A DNA stretch of 64,000 nt from Reichenbachiella faecimaris. Lineage in GTDB: Bacteria; Bacteroidota; Bacteroidia; Cytophagales; Cyclobacteriaceae. Shown here piece by piece: positions 54,046 to 63,625 of this stretch. Both the position numbers and the translations under genes were made by a program. Positions within the stretch are counted from its first letter, which is position 1. Each line of letters begins with the position of its first letter. The DNA lies in contig NZ_FWYF01000004.1 in NCBI RefSeq assembly GCF_900176375.1, positions 310,001 to 374,000 on the forward strand, given 5' to 3'. The notes under the pieces are model-generated. The model searched no databases. It was not told the DNA's origin and worked only from the letters and a program-made list of their open reading frames with translations.

Positions 54046-54882
54046 ATGAAAAATATAGTAATATATCTGATGGTCGGAGTGATATGCTCCGGCTTTACAG
54101 CCCTTGCTCAGGATGGTGCTAGCACAAATAATGCAGCAGATACTGATAGACTGAAACCAAAAGCTGGTGATTTTGGGATAGGGATAAGTGCTATTCCTTA
54201 CCTTAACTTTCTAGGTAACTTCGACACTGATCTAAACTTAGGAGATCAGACTTTATATGGCAAATATTTCTTGACTGATGCCACTGCGATTCGAGCTGTT
54301 TTATCAATGAATAACTATACTCAAATCTCAAATCTATACGCCCAGGATGATGCCGCAATAGCGCTAGATCCTACGAGTACGGCACAGGTAATAGATACAC
54401 GAAAAATTAAGAGCTATAACATGGGCTTAACTTTAGGGTATGAAATAAGAAAGGACAGAAACAGATTTACCTTTCTCTATGGACCTTATGCGGGGTATCA
54501 GTACAGTACATCTAATACAGCATACACGCATGGAAATCCCATCTCAGCACTCAATGTTAATCCCTCCAGTAATTGGGCTGGTTCAGCTAGTGGTAGAACG
54601 TTGTCTTCCGATAACGGGATTACTCACACTCTCTCTGGTGGGCTATTTGCAGGAATTGAATTTTTCATCGCAAAGCAGTTTTCTGTGGGAGCGGATTTTA
54701 CCTTGGCCTATAGTTACGCATGGAGCTCACAAGCAGACGCCAAGTACGAAGCATGGGATGGTACTCAAGTCTACGAATTTGATAGACCCACTAGCCCTGG
54801 CAATAAAAGCAGAGCCTTGAGTACTAACCAATATAGTAGCCCTACAGCTGCTGGAGCAATTTATATTCAATTCTATTTTTAG
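54046..54882 (+). CDS. Outer-membrane beta-barrel protein
   Basis: 278 residues with a signal peptide (MKNIVIYLMVGVICSGFTALAQ). The mature protein has alternating hydrophobic beta strands (DFGIGISAIPYLNFLG, YNMGLTLGYEIRKDRNRFTFLYGPYAGYQYS, LSGGLFAGIEFFIAKQFSVGADFTLAYSYAW) and ends in AGAIYIQFYF with a terminal Phe, a barrel signal. It appears to be an 8-12-strand outer-membrane protein. It follows the acidic lipoprotein gene and ends at a clear terminator, so the two form a small unit. Confidence 0.87.
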   Translation: MKNIVIYLMVGVICSGFTALAQDGASTNNAADTDRLKPKAGDFGIGISAIPYLNFLGNFDTDLNLGDQTLYGKYFLTDATAIRAVLSMNNYTQISNLYAQDDAAIALDPTSTAQVIDTRKIKSYNMGLTLGYEIRKDRNRFTFLYGPYAGYQYSTSNTAYTHGNPISALNVNPSSNWAGSASGRTLSSDNGITHTLSGGLFAGIEFFIAKQFSVGADFTLAYSYAWSSQADAKYEAWDGTQVYEFDRPTSPGNKSRALSTNQYSSPTAAGAIYIQFYF

Positions 54883-54942
54883 TACTTAAACTCTATGCAA
54901 TCCTAATTACGAGTTACTGTATTAATGAATAAAATAATTAAT

Positions 54943-54973
54943 AGCACTGGGTTTTGCTCAGTGCTGTTTTTTT
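54943..54973 (+). terminator. Rho-independent terminator of the lipoprotein/barrel unit
   Basis: AGCACTG (54943-54949) pairs with CAGTGCT (54959-54965), loop of 9 nt, followed by GTTTTTTT. Confidence 0.88.
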
Positions 54974-55174
54974 ATGTCTCAATTTGAATATTCAGTTTGT
55001 CCCTAAATAAGGCTACAATAAAACTAACCTTCAAATACTCGAAGAATGAACGTATAGAAGCAATCTTTTTATTCTTATGCATTCACGTTTTTTTCTCTAA
55101 ACCAAAAGATTAAATTTGCGCTAGTTTTTTAAGGCTGACGGGCCAGCCTACTTATTATCCACAAAGAAAAAATT

Positions 55175-56569
55175 ATGGCAAACAAGTATGATCTTATTGT
55201 GATCGGGAGCGGACCAGGTGGTTATGTAGCTGCGATCAGAGCTTCTCAATTAGGAAAAAAAGTAGCAGTAGTAGAAAAAGCCGAAATTGGTGGCATCTGT
55301 CTCAACTGGGGATGTATCCCTACCAAAGCCCTACTCAAGAGTGCACAGGTGTTTGATTACCTATCTCATGCACAGGATTATGGAATTACTGTCAAAGACG
55401 CAAAGGCTGATTTCTCTGGCATGGTAAAAAGAAGCCGTGGCGTGGCAGATGGGATGAGCAAAGGCATTCAGTTTCTATTCAAGAAAAATAAGATCGATCA
55501 ATTGCTTGGTTTTGGTAAGCTCGCTGCCAATAAAACAGTAGTAGTCACTGACGATAAGGGCAAATCAGAAAACTATACGGCAGACCACATCATTGTGGCT
55601 ACTGGTGGGCGTTCTAGAGAATTGCCAAACCTGCCCATTGATGGCAAAAAAATCATCGGCTACAGAGAAGCCATGAACTTGCCCAAGCAGCCTAAAAAAA
55701 TGGTAATTGTAGGTTCTGGCGCCATTGGCGTTGAGTTTGCTTACTTCTACCACTCGATTGGCACAGAGGTAACTATCGTAGAATACTTACCAAACGTAGT
55801 GCCTGTAGAAGACGAAGATATTTCTAAGCAGCTGGCCAGATCATTCAAGAAGTCTGGTATGAAAATCATGACCGGGTCTGAGGTGACTGCTGTGGATACC
55901 AAAGGCAAAACCTGCAAGGTGACCGTCAAAACCAAGAAAGGCGAAGAAGTGATCGACGCGGACATCGTACTTTCTGCTGTAGGTGTATCATCTAACATTG
56001 AAGGCATTGGCTTGGAAGATGTAGGTGTAATGACAGACAAAGGCAAAATCCTGGTAGACGATTATTACAAAACAAATATCCCAGGTATCTATGCCATTGG
56101 TGATATTGTACATGGACCAGCATTGGCGCACGTAGCTTCTGCGGAAGCGATCATCTGTGCTGAAAAAATATGTGGAGAGTCTCCTGAGCCCTTAGACTAT
56201 GGCAACATACCAGGGTGTACTTACTGTTCTCCAGAGATCGCTTCTGTAGGTATGACCGAAAAGGCTGCTAAAGAAGCTGGGTACGAAATCAAAGTGGGCA
56301 AATTCCCGTTCTCTGCTTCTGGTAAGGCACAAGCTGGTGGCAATGCAGAAGGGTTCGTAAAAGTGATTTTCGACGCCAAATATGGCGAATGGTTGGGTTG
56401 CCATCTGATTGGCGCCAACGTCACTGAAATGATTGCTGAAGCAGTAGTAGCCAGAAAACTGGAAACTACAGGCCACGAAATCATGAAAGCCGTTCACCCT
56501 CACCCTACCATGTCTGAAGCCATCAAAGATGCAGTAGAAGATGCGTATGGTGAAGCAGTTCACTTGTAA
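55175..56569 (+). CDS. lpdA: Dihydrolipoyl dehydrogenase (E3)
   Basis: 464 residues. The FAD loop is VIGSGPGGYVAAIRA, the redox-active cysteines are Cys42 and Cys47 (GGICLNWGCIPTKALL), the NAD loop is VIVGSGAIGVEFA, the second FAD motif is GIYAIGDIVHGPALAHVASAEA, and the catalytic His443-Glu448 pair is in HPHPTMSE. The enzyme reoxidises dihydrolipoamide in pyruvate, 2-oxoglutarate or glycine-cleavage complexes. No E1/E2 genes are adjacent, so the partner complex is unknown. A -7-like TAAATTTG at 55111-55118 fits a promoter about 60 bp upstream. Confidence 0.96.
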   Translation: MANKYDLIVIGSGPGGYVAAIRASQLGKKVAVVEKAEIGGICLNWGCIPTKALLKSAQVFDYLSHAQDYGITVKDAKADFSGMVKRSRGVADGMSKGIQFLFKKNKIDQLLGFGKLAANKTVVVTDDKGKSENYTADHIIVATGGRSRELPNLPIDGKKIIGYREAMNLPKQPKKMVIVGSGAIGVEFAYFYHSIGTEVTIVEYLPNVVPVEDEDISKQLARSFKKSGMKIMTGSEVTAVDTKGKTCKVTVKTKKGEEVIDADIVLSAVGVSSNIEGIGLEDVGVMTDKGKILVDDYYKTNIPGIYAIGDIVHGPALAHVASAEAIICAEKICGESPEPLDYGNIPGCTYCSPEIASVGMTEKAAKEAGYEIKVGKFPFSASGKAQAGGNAEGFVKVIFDAKYGEWLGCHLIGANVTEMIAEAVVARKLETTGHEIMKAVHPHPTMSEAIKDAVEDAYGEAVHL

Positions 56570-56587
56570 GAACAGCATTTAAACTTA

Positions 56588-56718
56588 GACTCCTTCAAAA
56601 ATTATCCGTCATTGCGAACGGAGTGAAGCAATCTTATTGTTAGTACCGTATCTAAGATTAAGATCACTTCGTTTCACTCGTGATGACATAATAAAGATTT
56701 TTGAAGGAGTCTTTTTTT
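56588..56718 (+). repeat. Long inverted repeat enclosing a dispersed palindrome (family B, copy 2); probable lpdA terminator
   Basis: Perfect 15-bp arms GACTCCTTCAAAAAT (56588-56602) and ATTTTTGAAGGAGTC (56697-56711) enclose the family B element at 56607-56687, which is itself imperfectly palindromic and matches 7408-7490 in the opposite orientation. A run of seven T follows the right arm, giving the whole the look of an intrinsic terminator into which the repeat has been inserted. Confidence 0.75.
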
Positions 56719-56742
56719 ATACCCTTCCGTATATACACCCTT

Positions 56743-58071
56743 ATGTCTAACAAAACTCCGTTCGCCAACTGGCCTTTTCATCCTGCAAAAACTCCTTTCT
56801 ATTATGGCTGGGCAATTATCGTTTTGGGTACCTTGGGCATCTGCATGAGTATTCCTGGGCAAACCATGGGAGTATCCACTTTTACGGATAGCCTCATTGA
56901 GGCTTTGGGTATGAGCAGAAGTGAATTGGGGTTTGCCTATATGTGTGGCACGATCACCAGCGCCTCTGCATTGACTTGGGTGGGTATCAAATATGATCAA
57001 CATGGCGTTCGCCCCATTGCCATACTTGCTTCCATTGGCATGGCTCTTACACTGATCTTTCTTAGTCAGACCGAATTGATTCAAAGTTATCTCCCTGGCT
57101 TTTTAGAAGGCCGAGTGGGTAATTTTCTGATTATGTATGTGGGATTTGCTTCACTCAGATTTACCGGACAAGGTGCATTGACACTGGTCTCTCGAAACAT
57201 GATGATGAAATGGTTTGAAAAGCGCAGAGGTTTTGCCATGGGCTTTTCTAATGTGGTGACTTCACTCACCTTTTCTTCTGCTCCTGTGTTTTTCGAAATG
57301 CTGATCATGGACTATGGATGGAAAGATGCCTGGATGATCCTCTCAGTTATTGCTGGCTTGGGCTTTCCGCTAATTGTGCTTTTCTTATTTAGAGACGATC
57401 CAGAAAAAAGTGGTTTAAGGCCAGATGGTAATTACATAGAAAAAAAATCCAAGACCAGCCGTTTTCCAGTCGTCAAGCAATATAACCTCCATGAGACAAT
57501 GAGTAGTTTCCCATTTTGGGTATTTGCCATGATGCTCGCCATGCAGGCTTTCTACTGGACGGGCTTCACCTTCAATGTCGTGTCATTATTTGAAACTGCT
57601 GACTACTCTAGAAGTACAGCTGTATCCATATTTGTCCCTTCATCTGTGATTGCTGTTTTGGTGACCTTGTCAGTCAGTAGTCTGAGTGATTTTATCAAAT
57701 TAAAATATCTACTCTACGTCTCTGGTGTTGGGTCACTGATAGCCACTATTGGCATGATATACCTTGATAATTCGCCCTGGATGATCTACGTGATGATTAG
57801 TGGAAATGGTATTCTTCTAGGGCTTTATGGTGTATTTCTTTCTGTAGTCTGGCCAAGGTTCTATGGCACTGAGTATCTTGGTGCTATTTCTGGTCGTGCC
57901 ATGACTTTAGTGGTTCTGGGCAGCTCAGTTGGCCCCATCATTTTTAGCGAATCATTGTCCAGAAACGGTAATTACGATGCTGCTGGGTGGCTCTGCTTTG
58001 CTATTTTTCTCTTGCTCACCATTGCCGGATTTTGGGCAGACAATCCACAGGAGAGGTTTAGAACTAAGTAA
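56743..58071 (+). CDS. MFS transporter (OFA-like)
   Basis: 442 residues from the ATG at 56743; the frame is open back to a TTG at 56701, but those codons lie in the dispersed repeat. Twelve hydrophobic segments are seen, opening with FYYGWAIIVLGTLGICMSIPGQTMGVSTFTD, typical of the oxalate/formate antiporter-like and monocarboxylate-type MFS groups, with GIKYDQHGVRPIAI as the A-like loop and GRAMTLVVLGSSVGPIIFSESL late. The substrate is unknown; small organic acids are the usual cargo. Confidence 0.9.
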   Translation: MSNKTPFANWPFHPAKTPFYYGWAIIVLGTLGICMSIPGQTMGVSTFTDSLIEALGMSRSELGFAYMCGTITSASALTWVGIKYDQHGVRPIAILASIGMALTLIFLSQTELIQSYLPGFLEGRVGNFLIMYVGFASLRFTGQGALTLVSRNMMMKWFEKRRGFAMGFSNVVTSLTFSSAPVFFEMLIMDYGWKDAWMILSVIAGLGFPLIVLFLFRDDPEKSGLRPDGNYIEKKSKTSRFPVVKQYNLHETMSSFPFWVFAMMLAMQAFYWTGFTFNVVSLFETADYSRSTAVSIFVPSSVIAVLVTLSVSSLSDFIKLKYLLYVSGVGSLIATIGMIYLDNSPWMIYVMISGNGILLGLYGVFLSVVWPRFYGTEYLGAISGRAMTLVVLGSSVGPIIFSESLSRNGNYDAAGWLCFAIFLLLTIAGFWADNPQERFRTK

Positions 58072-58101
58072 CTCCCCAAGCTCGGTAGCTACTTCTCAAA
58101 C

Positions 58102-58126
58102 TCGTGCGGAACTTAGTTCCGTGCGA
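58102..58126. repeat. Dispersed palindrome (family A) copy
   Basis: TCG-tg-CGGAACT-T-AGTTCCG-tg-CGA: an imperfect palindrome centred at 58114 with two G-T pairs if transcribed. It lies 30 bp after the MFS stop. The rest of the 293-bp gap to the kinase gene holds a CCCC/GGGG mini-hairpin and no gene. Confidence 0.65.
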
Positions 58127-58364
58127 TTCATACCAACCCCGTTCTCAATCTCCCATTAGACAATTGCTTCCGGGTATGTGGCACAAATGTAACTTCTTAG
58201 CTGGACTCAGAAAGCAGGATTGGCCATAGAGTATTGTTGTCTCTAATTCCCCAACGGGGATAACTACTCACTCACCGAGTAAAACCGTCAGTTAAACTAA
58301 ACATCTCATAAAACCCACGCCTCTTTATTAATTATGTAGCATCAGATAGACATAATATATTTAT

Positions 58365-60563
58365 ATGGCAACTTTATTGAAATCTACTCAAGCGCGTTTT
58401 CTTATCATAATAGCTACAGTACTATTGATCTTGATTGTTGGTCAGATAATCGTGCATCAAAGGATTAGTTTGCAGGCTGCTGATGCTGAGATTATCAATA
58501 CTTCTGGTAAACAACGCATATTGAGTCAGCAAATAGCCAAGCTAGGACTACTCATGGCACGCACAGACAAACTTTTTGATACACAGGATCAAAAAGTTTC
58601 ACAATACCTCAATGAACTACTTACCGAATTTAAGTCCAATCACACAAACTTAAACCAGCAGGAAAGCAAACTACACGTCCCTGCGCTGAATTCTCTCTAT
58701 AGCAAAACAACACCTTCTTACCAGTCTATAATACAATTGGTTCAACGCTTGCAACAAGCTAATGATCTGTTGTCCAGACGGGTAGTATCTGACTCGCTCA
58801 ACCTAAAAGCAGAGGAATTCCTTATCCACATGGAATTCATAGTAGACGAAAGTGAAAAAATTGCGGTTTCAAGAATAGACGATCTCAGGGCTGTAGAAAT
58901 GAAACTAGCAGGGATTGCCATAGTCATTTTGATGTTGGAGTTTATTTTCTTGGTTTTTCCTTTATTCAAAGAAAACAAAGATCTATCAGCACTGATACTC
59001 GAGCTCAAGGAATCAAAGGCAAAAGTTATTGCTAAGGATGAAGAAAAAAGAAAAGTCGAAGAAATTCTCAGCAAGACCAATGAAGTAGCCCGAATTGGTA
59101 CATGGGAAGTTGACAACGTCAAAGGAATCATCAGCTGGAGTAAAGTAACCCGAGAAATCCATGAAGTCCCAGAAGATTATACGCCAGAATTGTCCACAGC
59201 CATCAACTTCTTCAAAGAAGGGGCAAGCAGAACGGCCATAGAAAAGGCAGTGGAGGAAGCCATGGAAAAAGGAACCCCCTATGACCTGGAGCTTGAATTG
59301 GTCACAGCCAAGGGCAATAACGTCTGGGCCAGAGCGATAGGAAAAGCCGAGTTTGAAAATAATCAATGCACAAGACTTTATGGCGTATTTCAAGATATCA
59401 GCGCCATCAAAGCATCACAAAAAGCACTACATGCTACTAATGCAGAAATGAGTGCCATATTAAATGCTGGCCCTACTTCCATCATCACTACTGATCTGAA
59501 TGGCATTATTACGAATTTCAATAAAGGAGCAGAAGATTTACTAAAATATACTGCGACTGAGATAGTGGGTATTCAAACCCCAGCCATCTTTCACCTAGAA
59601 GAAGAAGTAATAGAAAGAGGACTACAGCTATCAGAGGAATTTGGTAGAGAAATAGAAGGCTTCGATGTTTTTGTAGAGCATGCTAAGCAAGACACTTTCG
59701 AATCCAGAAATTGGACCTATGTAAGAAAAAATGGCTCGAAAATCCAGGTCCAATTAGTCGTCACTGCCTTGAAAGATGAAAACCAGGAAATTTGCGGTTA
59801 CATAGGCATAGCCACAGACATCTCAGATATGGTAGAACAACAATCTAAACTGCTAGCCGCAAAAAATGATCTGAAAGAATTATCAGAAAGATTAACTTTT
59901 CAAAATCAACAATTGGCCAGCTTTGCCCACATTGCTTCTCACAATCTACGATCACCTATCAGCAACTTAAGCTCACTGCTCAACCTTTATAATATGTCAG
60001 AGGGAGAAGAAGAGAAGTCTAATATTTTCGGGCATTTCGAAAAAGTGATTGGTCACCTGACAGATACTTTGGAAGTGCTCGTAGAGTCTATCAAAATCAA
60101 AGAAGATCTTAATCAGCGTATAGAAACCATCTCTTTCGAGGAAATATTCAATAAAACCAAAGACATGCTCGTAGATGAAGTCTTACATACGGACGCCAAA
60201 ATATCTTGTGATTTTTCCCAAGCACCCAAAGTATCTTACAACAAACTTTATCTTGAAAGTATCATGATGAACCTGCTGACCAATGCAATTAAATATAGGT
60301 CACCAGAAAGAAAGCCTGAGATTTCGCTAATTACTCGCGTGGAGGATGGAAAAATCAGCTTGGAAGTTCATGACAATGGTCTGGGTATAGACTTAGAAAA
60401 GCACAATCAAAAATTATTTGGCCTGAACAAAACATTTCATAGAAATCCTGAAGCCAAGGGAGTAGGCCTATACATTACAAAAACACAAGTAGAATCTATG
60501 AACGGAACGATCTCCGCCAATAGCAAAGTGAACCAAGGATCAACCTTTACAGTAAAATTTTAA
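58365..60563 (+). CDS. PilJ_N/PAS sensor histidine kinase
   Basis: 732 residues. A membrane segment (about 10-28) is followed by a periplasmic helical domain of the PilJ_N (type IV pili MCP N-terminal) type with INTSGKQRILSQQIAKLGLLMARTDKLFDT, a second membrane segment (about 181-202), a short coiled coil, two PAS domains (about 240-360 with GTWEVDN; about 365-500 with IITTDLNGIITNFNKGAEDLLKYTATEIVG), a HisKA helix with the phospho-His526 (FAHIASHNLRSPISNL) and a HATPase with NLLTNAIKYRSPERK, VHDNGLGID and GVGLYITK. It ends 4 bp before its response regulator gene. The signal is unknown. Confidence 0.93.
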   Translation: MATLLKSTQARFLIIIATVLLILIVGQIIVHQRISLQAADAEIINTSGKQRILSQQIAKLGLLMARTDKLFDTQDQKVSQYLNELLTEFKSNHTNLNQQESKLHVPALNSLYSKTTPSYQSIIQLVQRLQQANDLLSRRVVSDSLNLKAEEFLIHMEFIVDESEKIAVSRIDDLRAVEMKLAGIAIVILMLEFIFLVFPLFKENKDLSALILELKESKAKVIAKDEEKRKVEEILSKTNEVARIGTWEVDNVKGIISWSKVTREIHEVPEDYTPELSTAINFFKEGASRTAIEKAVEEAMEKGTPYDLELELVTAKGNNVWARAIGKAEFENNQCTRLYGVFQDISAIKASQKALHATNAEMSAILNAGPTSIITTDLNGIITNFNKGAEDLLKYTATEIVGIQTPAIFHLEEEVIERGLQLSEEFGREIEGFDVFVEHAKQDTFESRNWTYVRKNGSKIQVQLVVTALKDENQEICGYIGIATDISDMVEQQSKLLAAKNDLKELSERLTFQNQQLASFAHIASHNLRSPISNLSSLLNLYNMSEGEEEKSNIFGHFEKVIGHLTDTLEVLVESIKIKEDLNQRIETISFEEIFNKTKDMLVDEVLHTDAKISCDFSQAPKVSYNKLYLESIMMNLLTNAIKYRSPERKPEISLITRVEDGKISLEVHDNGLGIDLEKHNQKLFGLNKTFHRNPEAKGVGLYITKTQVESMNGTISANSKVNQGSTFTVKF

Positions 60564-60567
60564 TCCC

Positions 60568-60978
60568 ATGAACAAACCATACAAAATCTGCATTATCGAC
60601 GACGATGAAATTTATAAATTCACCGTCACCAGTACTTTAATGATCAAAAAATTAGCAAGAGAAATATTGGAATTTTCGGATGGCGAAGAGGCGCTGGGCT
60701 TCATGACAGCCAATCTGTCCAATCACACACAACTCCCTGACGTCATCCTTCTGGATATCAATATGCCCATCATGGATGGTTTTCAGTTCATAGAGGAGTA
60801 TATCAAAATCAAACCTAGTGTGAGCAAGAAAATTGCCATTTATATGGTCTCCTCCTCATTGGATCCCATCGATTTGGATAAGGCAAAAACTTACAATGAA
60901 ATTTCAGATTATATTGTAAAGCCTATCAAACCAACTGAGCTTTTTGAAATTGTAAACCGATTAGAAATGGCTTCGTAA
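60568..60978 (+). CDS. Single-domain response regulator
   Basis: 136 residues, only a receiver domain: acidic pair IIDDDE, phosphoacceptor Asp63 (VILLDINMPIMDG), SSS near 95-97 and Lys118 (DYIVKPIKP). No output domain is present, so it acts through protein contact or as a phosphate sink, as is usual for this Rcp1-like group next to PAS kinases. Co-transcribed with the kinase gene. Confidence 0.94.
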   Translation: MNKPYKICIIDDDEIYKFTVTSTLMIKKLAREILEFSDGEEALGFMTANLSNHTQLPDVILLDINMPIMDGFQFIEEYIKIKPSVSKKIAIYMVSSSLDPIDLDKAKTYNEISDYIVKPIKPTELFEIVNRLEMAS

Positions 60979-61024
60979 GTGCAAGACCTAACTGCTGCAA
61001 AACATGGTTTCAAGTCTTTCAACC

Positions 61025-63625
61025 CTACTCCGACCTCAGCCCTTCCGTTGGATTGGCTCTCACGGGTCGCATCACGGTAATATAGACTACGAAAAGCGCA
61101 AAGGACACAATGCCTAATCCGATCAGTACACTCTGAATCCAGGAGATTTCAATGTAATTCAAATAGATGGTTGACAAGATCGCGTCTGGTAGAAAATAGC
61201 CCATCAAAATTCCCAACATAAAAGCTGCTCCAAGAATTTTGATAAATGGTCGATTCACAAATGAAAGGATTTGACTGGCATTGGCTCCTAGCACTTTTCT
61301 AATACAGATTTCTTTGGTTCGACGATTGACATGCAAGGAAGCCATGGCCATGATACTAACTATACTGAGCACAAAAGCAATGATAGAAAGCCACATGAAA
61401 ATATTCGCCAATTGCTCCGAACCCTCAATCATACTACTGTAAGCATAATCATGCTGCCAGTGATAGACCATGGGCCTTTCGAACAACTCCGCCCACACCT
61501 CTTCCACCTGAGCATATACCTCGTGATGAGGTTCCCCATTCGTGCGAAGGAAGAAATGATCTTTTTCGATCTCTGGCACGGCAGTGAAAATCAAGAGTGT
61601 GGGCTCATAATCACTGTATAACTCATCATCTCTGAAGTTATTGATCACACCGATCACGGTCTTATCCTCTCCATCCACAGTGATTTTCTTGTTCAGTGCT
61701 TCTCCCCCTACAAAATATTGCTCAGCAAAATATTGATTGACGATCACGTGGTCAGAAATATCCTGCTGGCTGCTCTCTCGAAAGTCTCTTCCTTCTGCAA
61801 AAGTGACGCCCATTTTATTCAGAAAAGCACCTGCGACTTTGTAGTTGTTCACTTCTGTGGCCAATTCATCTATTTTAATATTGGCCTCATGACTGTAGCC
61901 GACCAGATAGTGATAAGACCCAAAAGTTTCTTTGGTGAATAGTTTTTCATCCAAAGCGGTTTTCAACTGTGCGTATTCATTACCATCTTTTACGCGGATA
62001 ATCATCAGGTTTTCTGTATCATATCCATAATCCTGCTCCTTTAGAAAATCAGCATTCTGCATAAAAGTGAGTCCTGCTAGTAGAATAGCAATGGACAAAC
62101 TATACTGAAAAATCGCCAGTACATAGTGAGTCAGTCCGAAACCCTTGGCTGTCAGTCTGTGATTTAAAATGGTCACGGGCTTGAACTTGTGTGCATACAG
62201 CGCAGGTACCAGCCCCGTAATTATTGTGACCGCCAGCATAAAAAGGAAAACAAAAGTAAGCACGCCTGTCATATCCAAATCAGTGAGTAAAAACTGCTGA
62301 TTTCTGATACTCAAGAATTCTTCGCTAATGATATTGATCAAACTGAGCGAAAACACAAAGGCTAAAATCATGATGATCAATGTCTCGAAAATGAACTGAA
62401 CGAAGATCATCCGACTCGAAGAGCCTATCGTTTTGCGTACACCAATTTCTTTCACTCGGCTAGAGATGAGTGCCACGTTTGTATTGGCCAGATTAAAGCA
62501 AGCTACAATCAAGATCAAAACGGCCATGGTACAGAAAATCAGAAACTCATTCGTTTCCACAGGCATGTTACCATAAGAAATAGTAGTCTCTGCAATCGGA
62601 TTGTGCAAAGGAGTTAATTCGAATCTTTCAATTTTTTTGTTGGGATTGGCTTCATTATGCGGAGCAAGATATTGCTCCATGAAGTCCTCAACAGGCACTT
62701 TTTGATCACTACTAGTCAACTGCACATATTGTCCAAATTGGAAACTATGCATTTCCCAATCAGATCGATCCAATTCAAAATAGGTAAGTAAAGTTTCAAT
62801 ATTGAGTAGGCCTTCGAAAGCAAAACTGGAATTGTTAGGGATTTTTTCAAATACGCCCAATACATGAACATCTGGGAATTTTCGGCCGTAGTAGTAGACT
62901 GACAATCGCTTACCCACTGGCATTTCATCGCCGAAAAGTTTGGCAGCATAAGCCTCCGTCAAATAGATTCCATGGAGATCAAAATTCTCTTTAGATCCAT
63001 ACTTGAGCGGCAAGTCAAATACTTTCAAAAAACTAGGCGAAGCAAAAGACAATGCCGAAGGAATGTAGTATTTGCCCTTTCCGATACTTATGTTGGCAGC
63101 CAAATAGCTTACTGCATGTTTCACACCAGAGTGATCATTGACCAGTACTTCTTCTAGCGCCAAAGAAGACATTTCCCATCTGTCCAATCCCTCTACTCCT
63201 GGTCGCATGGCATGCACGCGATAGATGTTCTCTCCAGTGTACACACTATCGAATTCACGATTGAATCCATAAATCATGTAGGACACAATACAGAAGGCTA
63301 GGGCAAAACCCAACCCAAAAACATTGAGTGCCACGTAGCCCTTGTTTTTGGCGATGTGGCGTAACGATAACTTGAAGAATGATTTGATTAATGCGCCTGA
63401 AGTATCCATTTTATAATCTGTTTTTCGTGCGTATGATTTACAACAGCGGAGCACATTCCAGCAATACTGTACATTGGCTCGCCACTTACTGCCATTCTCT
63501 CGGCGGATTTGATACACCTCCTCAAGGTCACCTGAGAGTTCTTCGAACCGATCCGATCGACAATACCATTTGAAGATTCGGTAGGCCCATTTGGGCGGTT
63601 GATAGTCTGGGTCTAGCGGTTCCAT
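61025..63625 (-). CDS. FtsX/MacB-type ABC permease with N-terminal prefix domain
   Basis: 866 residues. The first about 85 are a soluble permease prefix (PPKWAYRIFKWYCRSDRFEELSGDLEEVYQIRRENGSKWRANVQYCWNVLRC). Two MacB-type periplasmic domains and two FtsX cores follow: membrane segments near 100-120, 365-385, 410-435, 455-480 and 3 more near the C-terminus, with motifs RVKEIGVRKTIGSSSRMIFVQF and RRTKEICIRKVLGANASQILSF. This form works without its own ATPase gene beside it. It is coupled to the PadR gene upstream (13-bp overlap). The substrate is unknown; peptide, lipid or drug export is usual for the family. Confidence 0.92.
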   Translation of the reverse strand: MEPLDPDYQPPKWAYRIFKWYCRSDRFEELSGDLEEVYQIRRENGSKWRANVQYCWNVLRCCKSYARKTDYKMDTSGALIKSFFKLSLRHIAKNKGYVALNVFGLGFALAFCIVSYMIYGFNREFDSVYTGENIYRVHAMRPGVEGLDRWEMSSLALEEVLVNDHSGVKHAVSYLAANISIGKGKYYIPSALSFASPSFLKVFDLPLKYGSKENFDLHGIYLTEAYAAKLFGDEMPVGKRLSVYYYGRKFPDVHVLGVFEKIPNNSSFAFEGLLNIETLLTYFELDRSDWEMHSFQFGQYVQLTSSDQKVPVEDFMEQYLAPHNEANPNKKIERFELTPLHNPIAETTISYGNMPVETNEFLIFCTMAVLILIVACFNLANTNVALISSRVKEIGVRKTIGSSSRMIFVQFIFETLIIMILAFVFSLSLINIISEEFLSIRNQQFLLTDLDMTGVLTFVFLFMLAVTIITGLVPALYAHKFKPVTILNHRLTAKGFGLTHYVLAIFQYSLSIAILLAGLTFMQNADFLKEQDYGYDTENLMIIRVKDGNEYAQLKTALDEKLFTKETFGSYHYLVGYSHEANIKIDELATEVNNYKVAGAFLNKMGVTFAEGRDFRESSQQDISDHVIVNQYFAEQYFVGGEALNKKITVDGEDKTVIGVINNFRDDELYSDYEPTLLIFTAVPEIEKDHFFLRTNGEPHHEVYAQVEEVWAELFERPMVYHWQHDYAYSSMIEGSEQLANIFMWLSIIAFVLSIVSIMAMASLHVNRRTKEICIRKVLGANASQILSFVNRPFIKILGAAFMLGILMGYFLPDAILSTIYLNYIEISWIQSVLIGLGIVSFALFVVYITVMRPVRANPTEGLRSE

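Noticed and set aside
56701-56742. MFS transporter starting at TTG 56701
   Set aside because: These codons fall in the right arm of the long inverted repeat and its T tract; the ATG at 56743 gives a normal MFS start.
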